Virus record (IMG/VR): IMGVR_UViG_3300026097_000011
Coordinates: 62,001-126,000 of that record
Strand: one strand, 5' to 3'
DNA from: a virus
Length of the DNA: 64,000 nt
The translations under genes were made by a program, and so were the position numbers. Shown here in pieces: positions 16,917 through 24,677 of this stretch. Positions within the stretch are counted from its first letter, which is position 1. Each line of letters opens with the position of its first letter. The notes beneath the pieces were generated by a model that saw only the letters and a program-made list of their open reading frames with translations, was not told the origin of the DNA and did no database searches.

Positions 16917-19871
16917 ATGGCCGAAAGAAGGATCAATTTAAATAATTACAAGGCAAGTGGTGTATATACCATAGAAGTAGATGAGAGTGCAAATATAGCA
17001 CTTCCATTAACATCAGGGAGACTTGTAGTAGGTTCAAGTAGAATTGGACCATTCAACACAATCGTTTTAATTAACGACTTAAGAACATTAAAAGCAGTAT
17101 TTGGAGAAATAGACCCGAAACTAGAAAAAGCAGGAGGATATTTCCACAGATCAATCGAAGTAGCGCTTAGAGAAGGTCCAGTGTTTGCATTGAATGTATT
17201 ACCACTAGATACTGAAACAGACATTGATTTAAACCTAGATCAAGCTACTTTTACAACGTTTAACACAGAATCATCTGCAAATAACGAGGATGGAAATCCT
17301 TTAACTAACCCAATTGTTAATTTCTTTAACAAGAGAAGATTATGGTTTGCTGATGCAGAAGAACTTAATAAAACTAAAAACCTAGCAACAGGTGATGATT
17401 TTATATCTAATCCAGGTGGATTTGGAAATACATCAATATCATCTAATAAACTATTATCGTTTGTTAACACAGGAAAAGCCAATACAACAATATGGGTTAG
17501 AAGAGCAGCTACTACTGGTTTTGATATCACGGCCAAAGAATGGTATAATACTATCGGTGGTGGAGAAGAAATTCAATTCCCAGCATATGTAAGTGATGAT
17601 GATTTTATATCAGATTACATGGTTGAGGTAATTATGATTAATGGAAATTGGACAAACTATTTAAAGTTATCTAAAGATCCAATTTACAAACAATTCTTTG
17701 ATGCATCCGGATTAATTGATTCAAGATCATCAGATTTCTTTGCATTGAGAGAGGTTTCAGTTATCAGTAGAACAATTGGATGTTTAATCCCTGATTTTAT
17801 CGATCAAACTGGAAACTCAATTTCAATAGATAGATTAGTTAATAGACTGTTTCCAACTACTGGAATTATGTGTGCTATTGACTCAGACAAATTAGATTTA
17901 ATTGATCTTGAAAATACATCATTTAACGATGTTGAAGTAGATACACATAGAATTGATACAATTGGACATGGTTACGATGAATTAATGTATACAGCGGATG
18001 ATGGAGGGTTTGATTACACAGGAGCAGTTACACCTGCAACTCCACTAATTGACACATTGTCATACTGTAAACCGGCAGATGGAACATTAATATTTTCAGC
18101 TGAGTCAGCTAATACTATTGCAGAGTCAGTGTTCTTAGCCGGAACTGGAATTGCATTAGGAGAAACTAGGGTAATTACAGGAGGTACTAATGTATATATG
18201 ATCGGAATGGCTGATTCTAAAATATATGATGCATATGCTAAAGGATTTATCAGAAATGGTGATATTATCAATGACGGTATTAACCAGTACTATTTAAAAA
18301 TTGAAGATGAATTAACTGTAACAGTTGGTCCATTGGAATTGAATTACATTAGAATTTTTGCATATGCTGATATTTCATTAATTAACAGAGTGGATATTAA
18401 CTTCTATACAAACGGAACAGATGAGTATATACAAATCGAGCCTGAAAATTCTGATGAATTTAAAAAAGTATTTGATTTAACAGATACTAATTTCTTCACA
18501 GATTATTCAGTTACTCAACCAAATGTTATTACACTTGGGATTAATACATCAAATATAGCTAATAAAGCAACAATTGATGAATTCCTTAAAGTAAACCACT
18601 ATATTAAGGGTAAAGTTATTGGAGATACTAGAGATAGACTATTGAAGATTATATCAGTGACATCGTCACAACAATTATCTCCTGCTAGATTAGAATATGT
18701 TGTAACTACAATGGCACCATCAGTTGATGAGATCAGCGGAATTGATGCTACTGGAAATAACCTTAATGTATATAAAGGAATTTCAAACTTTATTGGGGAA
18801 CTTAGAGGTCAGTATTTAAAAGGATTTAAGGTTAGAGAGGCATTATTGCCAAACTCAACTGCAGCTAGACAATCTGAAATATTAAGTTACTTATTTGACT
18901 TTACATCAATTCCGCAAGCACTAGCTGGAAAAGAGGTAATTGATTTTAGATACGTTGTAGATACATACGAGGGAGAAATATCTTCTTCTAGTAAGTATTA
19001 CTTATCTAAGATTTGTGCAATGCACGGTCAATCTATGGCACTTTTAAATGCACCTTCAATTAAACAATTTGAGCAATCAGTAGATCCGAGTTTTATTGAT
19101 ACTACTAATAAGTTGGTATCAACTAGGCACATTTCAACTGGGGGAAATTTGAGTCTTAATCCTAGCTTTACATTTGATTTTGCTGAAGAGGATGTAAATG
19201 GGGTTCCATTATCATCTTATTCAATGTTTAACTTCCCTAACTTAATTATAAGAAACGGAAATAGAAATATATCAGTACCACCAGCAGCATACATATCTAA
19301 CTTATACGTTAGAAAATTCAGAAATGGTCAACCATTCTTGATTGTAGCCGGTGGAAAAAGAGGAGTTATTACAGATCCAGAATTAGTTGGAGTTGAATAC
19401 GAACTTACCGATGAGGATAGAGCATTCTTAGAGCCAATTGGACATAACTTAATAGTTAAAAGAAGAGGATTTGGAACTTTATTGTTCTCGAATAACACGG
19501 CTTATCAAAGAATTAACTCAGCACTTAATAATGCTCACGTTAGAGATAACCTTTCTACAATTGAAAGAGACTTAGCTAGAATCTTATTCAACTTCTTGTT
19601 TGATTTCAATGATGAAATTACAAGACTTAGAGTTAAGACAATAGTTGAAAACTATCTAGACGCAGTAGTTAGTGCAAGAGGATTAAGTTCTTATGACGTT
19701 ATATTCGATAAGAGTAATAATGGTGATGAGGTAATTGAAAACAATGCAGCAATTATCGATGTATTGGTTGATTTCCCAAGAGGAATTCATAAATTCATTA
19801 ATAGAATTACAATTACTAGAGTTGGTGGAGGATTAAGTTCAGAATCTACAGGATTTACACCAAGTTTCTAA
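16917..19871 (+). CDS. 18: Contractile tail sheath protein (T4 gp18-like)
   Basis: 984 residues from MAERRINLNNYKASGVYTIE. The N-terminal Y-x-x-GVYTIEVDES and GRLVVGSSRIGPFNT region, and the C-terminal portion ending INRITITRVGGGLSSESTGFTPSF, fit phage sheath proteins. It is much longer than T4 gp18 (659 residues), with an inserted or expanded central part (about 300-600), as seen in some marine T4-like phages. It forms the contractile outer tail tube. The preferred start is the ATG, because an in-frame TTG lies two codons upstream. A strong terminator follows, so it appears to be a single-gene late unit. Confidence 0.9.
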   Translation: MAERRINLNNYKASGVYTIEVDESANIALPLTSGRLVVGSSRIGPFNTIVLINDLRTLKAVFGEIDPKLEKAGGYFHRSIEVALREGPVFALNVLPLDTETDIDLNLDQATFTTFNTESSANNEDGNPLTNPIVNFFNKRRLWFADAEELNKTKNLATGDDFISNPGGFGNTSISSNKLLSFVNTGKANTTIWVRRAATTGFDITAKEWYNTIGGGEEIQFPAYVSDDDFISDYMVEVIMINGNWTNYLKLSKDPIYKQFFDASGLIDSRSSDFFALREVSVISRTIGCLIPDFIDQTGNSISIDRLVNRLFPTTGIMCAIDSDKLDLIDLENTSFNDVEVDTHRIDTIGHGYDELMYTADDGGFDYTGAVTPATPLIDTLSYCKPADGTLIFSAESANTIAESVFLAGTGIALGETRVITGGTNVYMIGMADSKIYDAYAKGFIRNGDIINDGINQYYLKIEDELTVTVGPLELNYIRIFAYADISLINRVDINFYTNGTDEYIQIEPENSDEFKKVFDLTDTNFFTDYSVTQPNVITLGINTSNIANKATIDEFLKVNHYIKGKVIGDTRDRLLKIISVTSSQQLSPARLEYVVTTMAPSVDEISGIDATGNNLNVYKGISNFIGELRGQYLKGFKVREALLPNSTAARQSEILSYLFDFTSIPQALAGKEVIDFRYVVDTYEGEISSSSKYYLSKICAMHGQSMALLNAPSIKQFEQSVDPSFIDTTNKLVSTRHISTGGNLSLNPSFTFDFAEEDVNGVPLSSYSMFNFPNLIIRNGNRNISVPPAAYISNLYVRKFRNGQPFLIVAGGKRGVITDPELVGVEYELTDEDRAFLEPIGHNLIVKRRGFGTLLFSNNTAYQRINSALNNAHVRDNLSTIERDLARILFNFLFDFNDEITRLRVKTIVENYLDAVVSARGLSSYDVIFDKSNNGDEVIENNAAIIDVLVDFPRGIHKFINRITITRVGGGLSSESTGFTPSF

Positions 19872-19894
19872 TTTAAAGATTCAAGTATATAAAG

Positions 19895-19924
19895 AAAAAG
19901 CCTAATCGAAAGATTAGGCTTTTT
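19895..19924 (+). terminator. Rho-independent terminator after sheath gene
   Basis: Perfect 13-bp stem AAAAAGCCTAATC / GATTAGGCTTTTT with a GAAA tetraloop, 24 bases after the sheath stop. The symmetric A and T runs could serve both strands. Confidence 0.9.
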
Positions 19925-20056
19925 AGCTATTATAAGAGGCCTATGGTGGTTCCCGCGGATAGCCATTACCATACTAACTACCTTCGAGTGTATTTCTACA
20001 CTATTCTATTTTATTCACGTGGACATTACTCCTCAACCTTTTACGCATTATAATAT
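19925..20056. other. Folded intergenic region between sheath and groES
   Basis: No gene fits this stretch between two convergent genes. On the minus strand, AGTGTA-GAAA-TACACT (19987-20002) forms a 6-bp hairpin with a GNRA tetraloop. TATGGT at 19942-19947 pairs with ACCATA at 19968-19973 around a GC-rich 20-base loop (contains CCCGCGG). It may be the 3' end structure of groES mRNA or a small RNA; I cannot assign a family. Confidence 0.35.
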
Positions 20057-20356
20057 CTATTCATATTCGTCAAGTTCGATATCAGTGATATCATCAAGAA
20101 CTGCCATGATTTCATTTGACATAATCATGTAGTGTTTTTCACCTTTATATTTAAGTTCTGCTCCAGCAAATCTATTACATAGAACTAAATCTCCAGGTTT
20201 TACTGCCATTTCATTGTGGTGTGTTCCATCTCCACAAGCAATAACAGTACCGATATTTGGTCGCTTAACTGCTTTTTCAGGAAGCATAATTCCACTCTCG
20301 GTTTTTGTTTCTTTTTCGTTCGGTTTTATTAAAACTCTTTCGTATAATGGTTTCAT
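20057..20356 (-). CDS. groES: GroES-type co-chaperonin
   Basis: 99 residues, the usual GroES length. PLYERVLIKPNEKETKTESGIMLPEKA gives the N-terminal strand and mobile loop, then GTVIACGDG, VKPGDLVLCNRFAGAELKYKGEKHYMIM and an acidic tail. It should cap a GroEL ring; here the phage also encodes its own GroEL at 33314. T4 encodes only a GroES analogue (gp31) used for capsid protein folding. Its ATG overlaps the TGA of the RNase H-like gene. Confidence 0.92.
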   Translation of the reverse strand: MKPLYERVLIKPNEKETKTESGIMLPEKAVKRPNIGTVIACGDGTHHNEMAVKPGDLVLCNRFAGAELKYKGEKHYMIMSNEIMAVLDDITDIELDEYE

Positions 20357-21495
20357 ATTATTGAAGGATTATTTTTTAAATTAGTAAAATTTTTAAAGCT
20401 GAATTTTGTAAACTCAGATCTCTTAATATTAGCTTTGAGACTATCCTGGATCACACTTGGGAACAGTTTACTTGAGAGTCTAATGATTCTAGTATTAAAC
20501 AAAAAGTGTTTTCTAATGTCTCTTAATTGATCAATCTCAGATACCTTATTAAGCATGCTAATATGTTTAACTACGAAATTAATAAAGGTTTCATCTAGTG
20601 CATCTAATAAATCAATTGATTTTGTACCGAATTCATCTGATATGATCTCGATCAATTTTTTAGTCTTAGTAGGTGTCATTTTATCCATTTTAGGAATATT
20701 ATCCTTTTTATCTCCTCTAAATATTTTAGTGAAGACGTCAACTACTGGATCTATTACATACTCGACATAATCTTTATTTTTAAAAGCGTCTATTGTTTGA
20801 ACGATTGTAGATTCAGCGAAATGAGATTCGTTCAATGAAAAGAAATTATCCTCTTCATCTTCTGCAAAATCAGAATTAAGTTCCATAGGAACACATATTT
20901 TTTTATGCTTACGTTGTTGCTTTGGATAAATCACAATTACATTCTTTCTAGCGGAATATGTAAGTTGAGCGATATCTCCGTCTACAGTATAAACCATAAC
21001 GTCTGTGTTTAACATTTCACATAGATATGCAATTATGTCATCTCCTTCAGTTTCAGGTATTCTGTAATAATTTACTCCGGTCTCTCTTATAATAATTGGC
21101 GCAATTTCATTTTGAAAATAATCAAAAAATAGATAAATCTTATTATCCTTTTTTCTATTGCCTTTATATACGAATTCATCAGGCGATGCGGATGAATCTC
21201 CAGAAGATCCACTATCGAAATACTTTTGAATAAAGTCCTTTCTCCAGCTCCTAGAATCAAATGCTAAATGCACCCGTCCGATCCTTTTACCAGCGGGTGC
21301 AATTAGTGAGTAGAAATAATTTAAGCAGAAATTTCTAAACTGCAATTTAACTTGGTCCTTTATAATAAATTCGCCGTCATTTAAAACGTCTTCAACATAA
21401 TATTGAGCTCCTATTGTTTTATCTCTAAAAGCAATATTTCTCGATACACTAATTGCTACATTTAAATAAGCATTTCCATCTATTACAAAGTCCAT
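20353..21495 (-). CDS. rnh: RNase H / 5'-3' flap exonuclease (T4 Rnh-like)
   Basis: 380 residues. MDFVIDGNAYLNV, HLAFDSRSWRKDF, EGDDIIAYLCEML, VYTVDGDIAQL and FRGDKKDNIPKM are the conserved acidic and H3TH motifs of FEN-type 5' nucleases, in the order seen in T4 RNase H. The enzyme removes RNA primers and flaps from lagging-strand fragments together with gp32. It is coupled to groES by a 4-base overlap and follows the small gene at 21506 after 10 bases. Confidence 0.88.
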   Translation of the reverse strand: MDFVIDGNAYLNVAISVSRNIAFRDKTIGAQYYVEDVLNDGEFIIKDQVKLQFRNFCLNYFYSLIAPAGKRIGRVHLAFDSRSWRKDFIQKYFDSGSSGDSSASPDEFVYKGNRKKDNKIYLFFDYFQNEIAPIIIRETGVNYYRIPETEGDDIIAYLCEMLNTDVMVYTVDGDIAQLTYSARKNVIVIYPKQQRKHKKICVPMELNSDFAEDEEDNFFSLNESHFAESTIVQTIDAFKNKDYVEYVIDPVVDVFTKIFRGDKKDNIPKMDKMTPTKTKKLIEIISDEFGTKSIDLLDALDETFINFVVKHISMLNKVSEIDQLRDIRKHFLFNTRIIRLSSKLFPSVIQDSLKANIKRSEFTKFSFKNFTNLKNNPSII

Positions 21496-21505
21496 ATTGT
21501 GTCAT

Positions 21506-21823
21506 TTACGATTTAGAATCTTCTGATACAACTGGATCTGAATCAACAGAAGCAGCTTGATTTGAACTTCTTTTAATTGTCTTAATTGCTTTAGCAACTA
21601 GCTCTGACTCATCTAGATTATATGATCCTTTAGCCTGTGCATAGTTTGCGCTTGCAATAAGAACAAACAACGCTTGATTTACATCTAATTTAGACAAGAA
21701 GTTTTCATAATCCTCGTCTTTCGTATAGGAAATAGTTCCTAATAGGACATTCTTTTGTTCTTGTTCTTGCTCAGTTGTTTTTTGTGCAGTTGATTTAGCT
21801 GCTTCTTTTTTCTTTGGTTCCAT
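21506..21823 (-). CDS. Hypothetical protein next to SSB
   Basis: 105 residues. Low-complexity Lys/Ala/Glu/Gln-rich ends surround a compact helical centre (about 35-85, EDYENFLSKLDVNQALFVLIASANYAQAKG). No known family. It lies between the SSB and the RNase H gene in one operon, so a replication role is possible. Confidence 0.7.
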   Translation of the reverse strand: MEPKKKEAAKSTAQKTTEQEQEQKNVLLGTISYTKDEDYENFLSKLDVNQALFVLIASANYAQAKGSYNLDESELVAKAIKTIKRSSNQAASVDSDPVVSEDSKS

Positions 21824-21849
21824 ATTAATATGATTTATTTTTAATTATA

Positions 21850-22869
21850 TTACATTTCTTCAAACAATGAGTCATACTCATCTTTTTCAGATACTTTATC
21901 TGACTTAGTTTCAGGTTCTAATGGAGTATCATTTGATTTCTCAGATTCAAACTTAACTGGCTCATCAATGATATCACCAGAAGGCGCAGATGCTGTAAGT
22001 TTTCCTGATAATTTAGCAAAAATAGCTTCTTTCATTTTATCATCCTTAGTTCTATCAAGGACCCTATCCAATACTGGACGAGGTTGAATTAAAGATACAA
22101 TATTTTCTGCAACTTTATCAAACTGTTCATCAGTCCATTCTCGATGCATATAGTCTTCAAGTGAAGGTGTATTCTTTTTCAAGAATTCCTGTACTAATCT
22201 AACAGATTTTTCACTATTTTCTGTGACTACGGAAGTGTCTCCTATCTTAAATACGAAAGGTGTGATATCATCCATAAATTTACATTTAGTCCAGTCTCTA
22301 AAAATCTTAGTCTTTTTACCAACTACACATAAGAAATCTTTTCCTTTTAAAAGGTGATATGGATTTACAGATTCAGCAGTTTCGATTAATTCACTTTCCT
22401 CAGGATTAATCTGACTATCAATAATTTGATTGATCTGAGATGAGAATTTAAAGAACTTGATAGTTCCTTCTAATTCTGGTCTCTGTGGATCTTTCTTGAT
22501 ATATACAGGAGACATATTAGTATGCCATCTTGAGAATGCATCTTTTAATTTTTTATGTAATTCTGGCTCTTCTTTCTCAAGTCCTTTAATTACGGTTTCT
22601 ATATCCCAAAGGATAGAAGGTTGTCCAACATTAGATGGGCAATCTACATAAGTTGCTTCTTTTGTTAGTGGGTTGTAAAATTTAGCTGAATACTTAGTAT
22701 ATTTGCTTAATTTCTTGTCGTGGATGTAAGGTAAAAATCTGAAAACAGATTGATATTTTCCACCAAATGCGTTTGGATCAGGATTGTAAATATTCTCATC
22801 CGTCTTTCGTTCGTACGATGATGATTTAGGCTTAAATCCTTCATCTGGTAAATCAAAAAAGTCACTCAT
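21850..22869 (-). CDS. 32: Single-stranded DNA-binding protein (T4 gp32-like)
   Basis: 339 residues. The FRFLPYIHDKK core, SPVYIKKDPQRPELEGTIKFFKF (T4 has a matching SPVYVVKDP block), RDWTKCKFMDDITPFVF, a charged linker and an acidic C-terminus identify gp32. The zinc ligands of T4 gp32 are not evident. It coats ssDNA and organises the replisome. The C-terminal DEYDSLFEEM matches that of the gp41-like helicase. A GTATAATA box lies 38 bases upstream. Confidence 0.88.
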   Translation of the reverse strand: MSDFFDLPDEGFKPKSSSYERKTDENIYNPDPNAFGGKYQSVFRFLPYIHDKKLSKYTKYSAKFYNPLTKEATYVDCPSNVGQPSILWDIETVIKGLEKEEPELHKKLKDAFSRWHTNMSPVYIKKDPQRPELEGTIKFFKFSSQINQIIDSQINPEESELIETAESVNPYHLLKGKDFLCVVGKKTKIFRDWTKCKFMDDITPFVFKIGDTSVVTENSEKSVRLVQEFLKKNTPSLEDYMHREWTDEQFDKVAENIVSLIQPRPVLDRVLDRTKDDKMKEAIFAKLSGKLTASAPSGDIIDEPVKFESEKSNDTPLEPETKSDKVSEKDEYDSLFEEM

Positions 22870-22906
22870 AGTTAATTATTATTTTTTAGTTGTTTTTAAT
22901 ATCTAT

Positions 22907-22912
22907 ATTATA
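22907..22912 (-). promoter_or_regulatory. GTATAATA-type promoter -10 (SSB)
   Basis: Minus-strand AAGTATAATATAG, 38 bases before the SSB ATG, with no evident -35 element. Confidence 0.5.
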
Positions 22913-22949
22913 CTTATTTGTTGGTATAAGTTTCACCATTTTTGAAAAA

Positions 22950-22980
22950 AAAAAGGATAACTTTTATAGTTATCCTTTTT
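22950..22980 (-). terminator. Rho-independent terminator (histone-like gene)
   Basis: A 12-bp stem AAAAAGGATAAC / GTTATCCTTTTT with a 7-base loop, 22 bases beyond the end of the minus-strand Hc1-like gene. A and T runs on both sides could stop transcription either way and would insulate the SSB promoter. Confidence 0.85.
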
Positions 22981-23001
22981 CTTTATATTGTCAATCCTGT
23001 A

Positions 23002-23271
23002 TTACTTTCCAGCAATTTCTTCTCTAAGACTTTTAGCTCCATCTTTGATAGTTGCCATTGTTTTAGAATTAGTTGGATTATGGATCGTTTTTCTGATCTC
23101 CTGTAGAGACTTTCTAATACGTCCACCAGCGCTCTTTACGCCTTTGTCGAAGAATTTTTCTACGTCACCGCTTGCTTCAATCTCAGCGATATGATTATCG
23201 ATTTCTCCAAATACTGAAGCTTTTGCTTCTTCTACTGTTGCTTTAAATTGTTCAAAACTATTCATATTCAT
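23002..23271 (-). CDS. Histone H1-like DNA-binding protein (Hc1 family)
   Basis: 89 residues. GDVEKFFDKGVKSAGGRIRKSLQEIRKTI closely follows the Hc1 pattern of small Bacteroidota histone H1-like proteins (EKFxxKGxKxAGxRxRKxxQEx), here with an N-terminal helical extension. Such proteins bind DNA through their basic helices. In the phage it could compact phage DNA or remodel the host nucleoid; this is inference. It is a single-gene unit with a GTATAATA box 14-19 bases upstream and a terminator downstream. A second in-frame ATG two codons in is an equally possible start. Confidence 0.78.
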   Translation of the reverse strand: MNMNSFEQFKATVEEAKASVFGEIDNHIAEIEASGDVEKFFDKGVKSAGGRIRKSLQEIRKTIHNPTNSKTMATIKDGAKSLREEIAGK

Positions 23272-23284
23272 TAAATTTTAGTAT

Positions 23285-23290
23285 ATTATA
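23285..23290 (-). promoter_or_regulatory. GTATAATA-type promoter -10 (histone-like gene)
   Basis: Minus-strand CTAGTATAATATAC, only 14 bases before the ATG, so the transcript would have a very short leader. Confidence 0.5.
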
Positions 23291-23310
23291 CTAGGGAATA
23301 GTTATTGGTT

Positions 23311-24066
23311 TTAGATAGAATCAATTATTTTATTCACCCTCGGGTTATTAGTGTCAATTAGTGCATCTGGATAATTCTCTAGGGCATGTATCATCCACAC
23401 TTTAAATACCTCTTCATATTCACTACCAGTTAATTTATCACCTTTTACAAACGGTAGTAGATATTTATCAAATAGTTCATCCAAGCTAGATCCTTCTACT
23501 TTACTTCTCTTATACATTCCTATTACCATAGATTCAATTTCATCAGGTAATAGGAAGTATTTAAAGCTTGAGTTTGCATTTGATCTATCTGCTCCAGAGC
23601 TAGGTCTAATATTAAATGGGTCTCTATTCCATCCAATTTGATTAGTGTGATTTACTTCGTGAGCAATTATATCTGTTAATTTATATTCCAATTCAGTATA
23701 TAAATCAGGCTCACGCTTAGGATTGATAATTAAAGTTATGATTATTTCTGGAATAATTAAATCTGTTTTATTAATATGAGCATTTGCATCAAGTGCAAAT
23801 CCATATTTTTTAAAGTTTATTTCCTCCCATTGTAATTCTTTAAAATGTTCATCGGTTTCAAAATTAGGAGAGGATATTTTCTTAACTTGTATTACTAAAT
23901 CAAATGAGTTATCGCCGTTGTATTCCAGTTTTCTAATTTCAGTATATGAATCGCTATTCACATCTGTTTTCTTAAGTATTTCAATTACGTCCCTTGAATA
24001 TCCTAAACTAGGAACATCAATTGATTCACTTTCATTAATAAATTCATTAAATCCCTTTATTCTCAT
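23311..24066 (-). CDS. Zinc metalloprotease-like protein, candidate virion-injected
   Basis: 251 residues. IIAHEVNHTNQ (about 133-143) contains a full HExxH zinc motif, with a possible third ligand in LPDEIES further on. The N-terminus MRIKGFNEFINE-SE resembles the capsid-targeting leader of T4 internal proteins (MKTYQEFIAE), which suggests packaging and cleavage after Glu. Substrate unknown. It starts at the stop of the upstream gene, with which it probably shares the late-type promoter at 24574. Confidence 0.7.
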   Translation of the reverse strand: MRIKGFNEFINESESIDVPSLGYSRDVIEILKKTDVNSDSYTEIRKLEYNGDNSFDLVIQVKKISSPNFETDEHFKELQWEEINFKKYGFALDANAHINKTDLIIPEIIITLIINPKREPDLYTELEYKLTDIIAHEVNHTNQIGWNRDPFNIRPSSGADRSNANSSFKYFLLPDEIESMVIGMYKRSKVEGSSLDELFDKYLLPFVKGDKLTGSEYEEVFKVWMIHALENYPDALIDTNNPRVNKIIDSI

Positions 24067-24557
24067 TATTTAGTTATTATGAATGTTACATCTACTGCGT
24101 CTGTACTAGGTACTTTATCACCGGGTGAGAAAATAACTTCTGTATCTTGAGTTTGTTTTCCTTCCATACCTGACTGAATTGCATGTTTAAATTTTTCAAC
24201 GTGCTTTTGATCTTCTGGTGTAACTGAGTCTTTGATGCCTGCTATATAATCAAACATCGCTTTTCTCTTTACATTAATTGCACTTTTCGCAAGTCCTGTT
24301 GTTTCCTCATCGACGTATGTATCGATCCATTTTTCTAGATCCTCTTTCTTAATATTATATGTTGAATACCTTTTAGATGTACTTCCATCTGGATATTTAT
24401 AATCTATGTTTTCATCACCGTCTATAAATAGAACAGTATATATTGGTTCAGAGGGAGCAGTCGCTTGTGCAGCTCCATCCATTGGCATAGCTCCTCCCAT
24501 GTCCTGCTCAGCAATATAATTAGAAAAGTATTTTAAGTGTTTTAAATTTTTATCCAT
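24066..24557 (-). CDS. Hypothetical protein with capsid-targeting-like leader
   Basis: 163 residues from MDKNLKHLKYFSNYIAE. An in-frame ATG at 24584 lies upstream of the late-type box and is less likely to be used. The leader YFSNYIAE-QD has the T4 capsid-targeting pattern. A Gly/Met/Ala/Pro-rich linker then leads into a beta domain (PIYTVLFIDGDENIDYKY) and a helical C-terminal part. Function unknown. It is co-transcribed with the metalloprotease-like gene. Confidence 0.7.
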   Translation of the reverse strand: MDKNLKHLKYFSNYIAEQDMGGAMPMDGAAQATAPSEPIYTVLFIDGDENIDYKYPDGSTSKRYSTYNIKKEDLEKWIDTYVDEETTGLAKSAINVKRKAMFDYIAGIKDSVTPEDQKHVEKFKHAIQSGMEGKQTQDTEVIFSPGDKVPSTDAVDVTFIITK

Positions 24558-24573
24558 CTTAAATTCTTTTTTA

Positions 24574-24581
24574 TTATTTAT
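24574..24581 (-). promoter_or_regulatory. Late-type promoter motif ATAAATAA (minus strand)
   Basis: On the minus strand ATAAATAA begins 24 bases before the ATG at 24557. It drives the pair with capsid-targeting-like leaders, suggesting late expression within an otherwise early-looking region. Confidence 0.55.
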
Positions 24582-24584
24582 CAT

Positions 24585-24613
24585 AAGAAAGCCCTCAAAT
24601 CGAGGGCTTTCTT
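24585..24613 (-). terminator. Rho-independent terminator (ribonucleotide reductase)
   Basis: A 12-bp stem AAGAAAGCCCTC / GAGGGCTTTCTT with a 5-base loop, about 65 bases past the ribonucleotide reductase stop. It sits right before the late-type box of the next unit. Confidence 0.85.
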
Positions 24614-24677
24614 TTATTTACAGTTCCAAATAAACTCTTTATAGTATAGAAATGTTATCCAATCGTCCCTTCTCATA

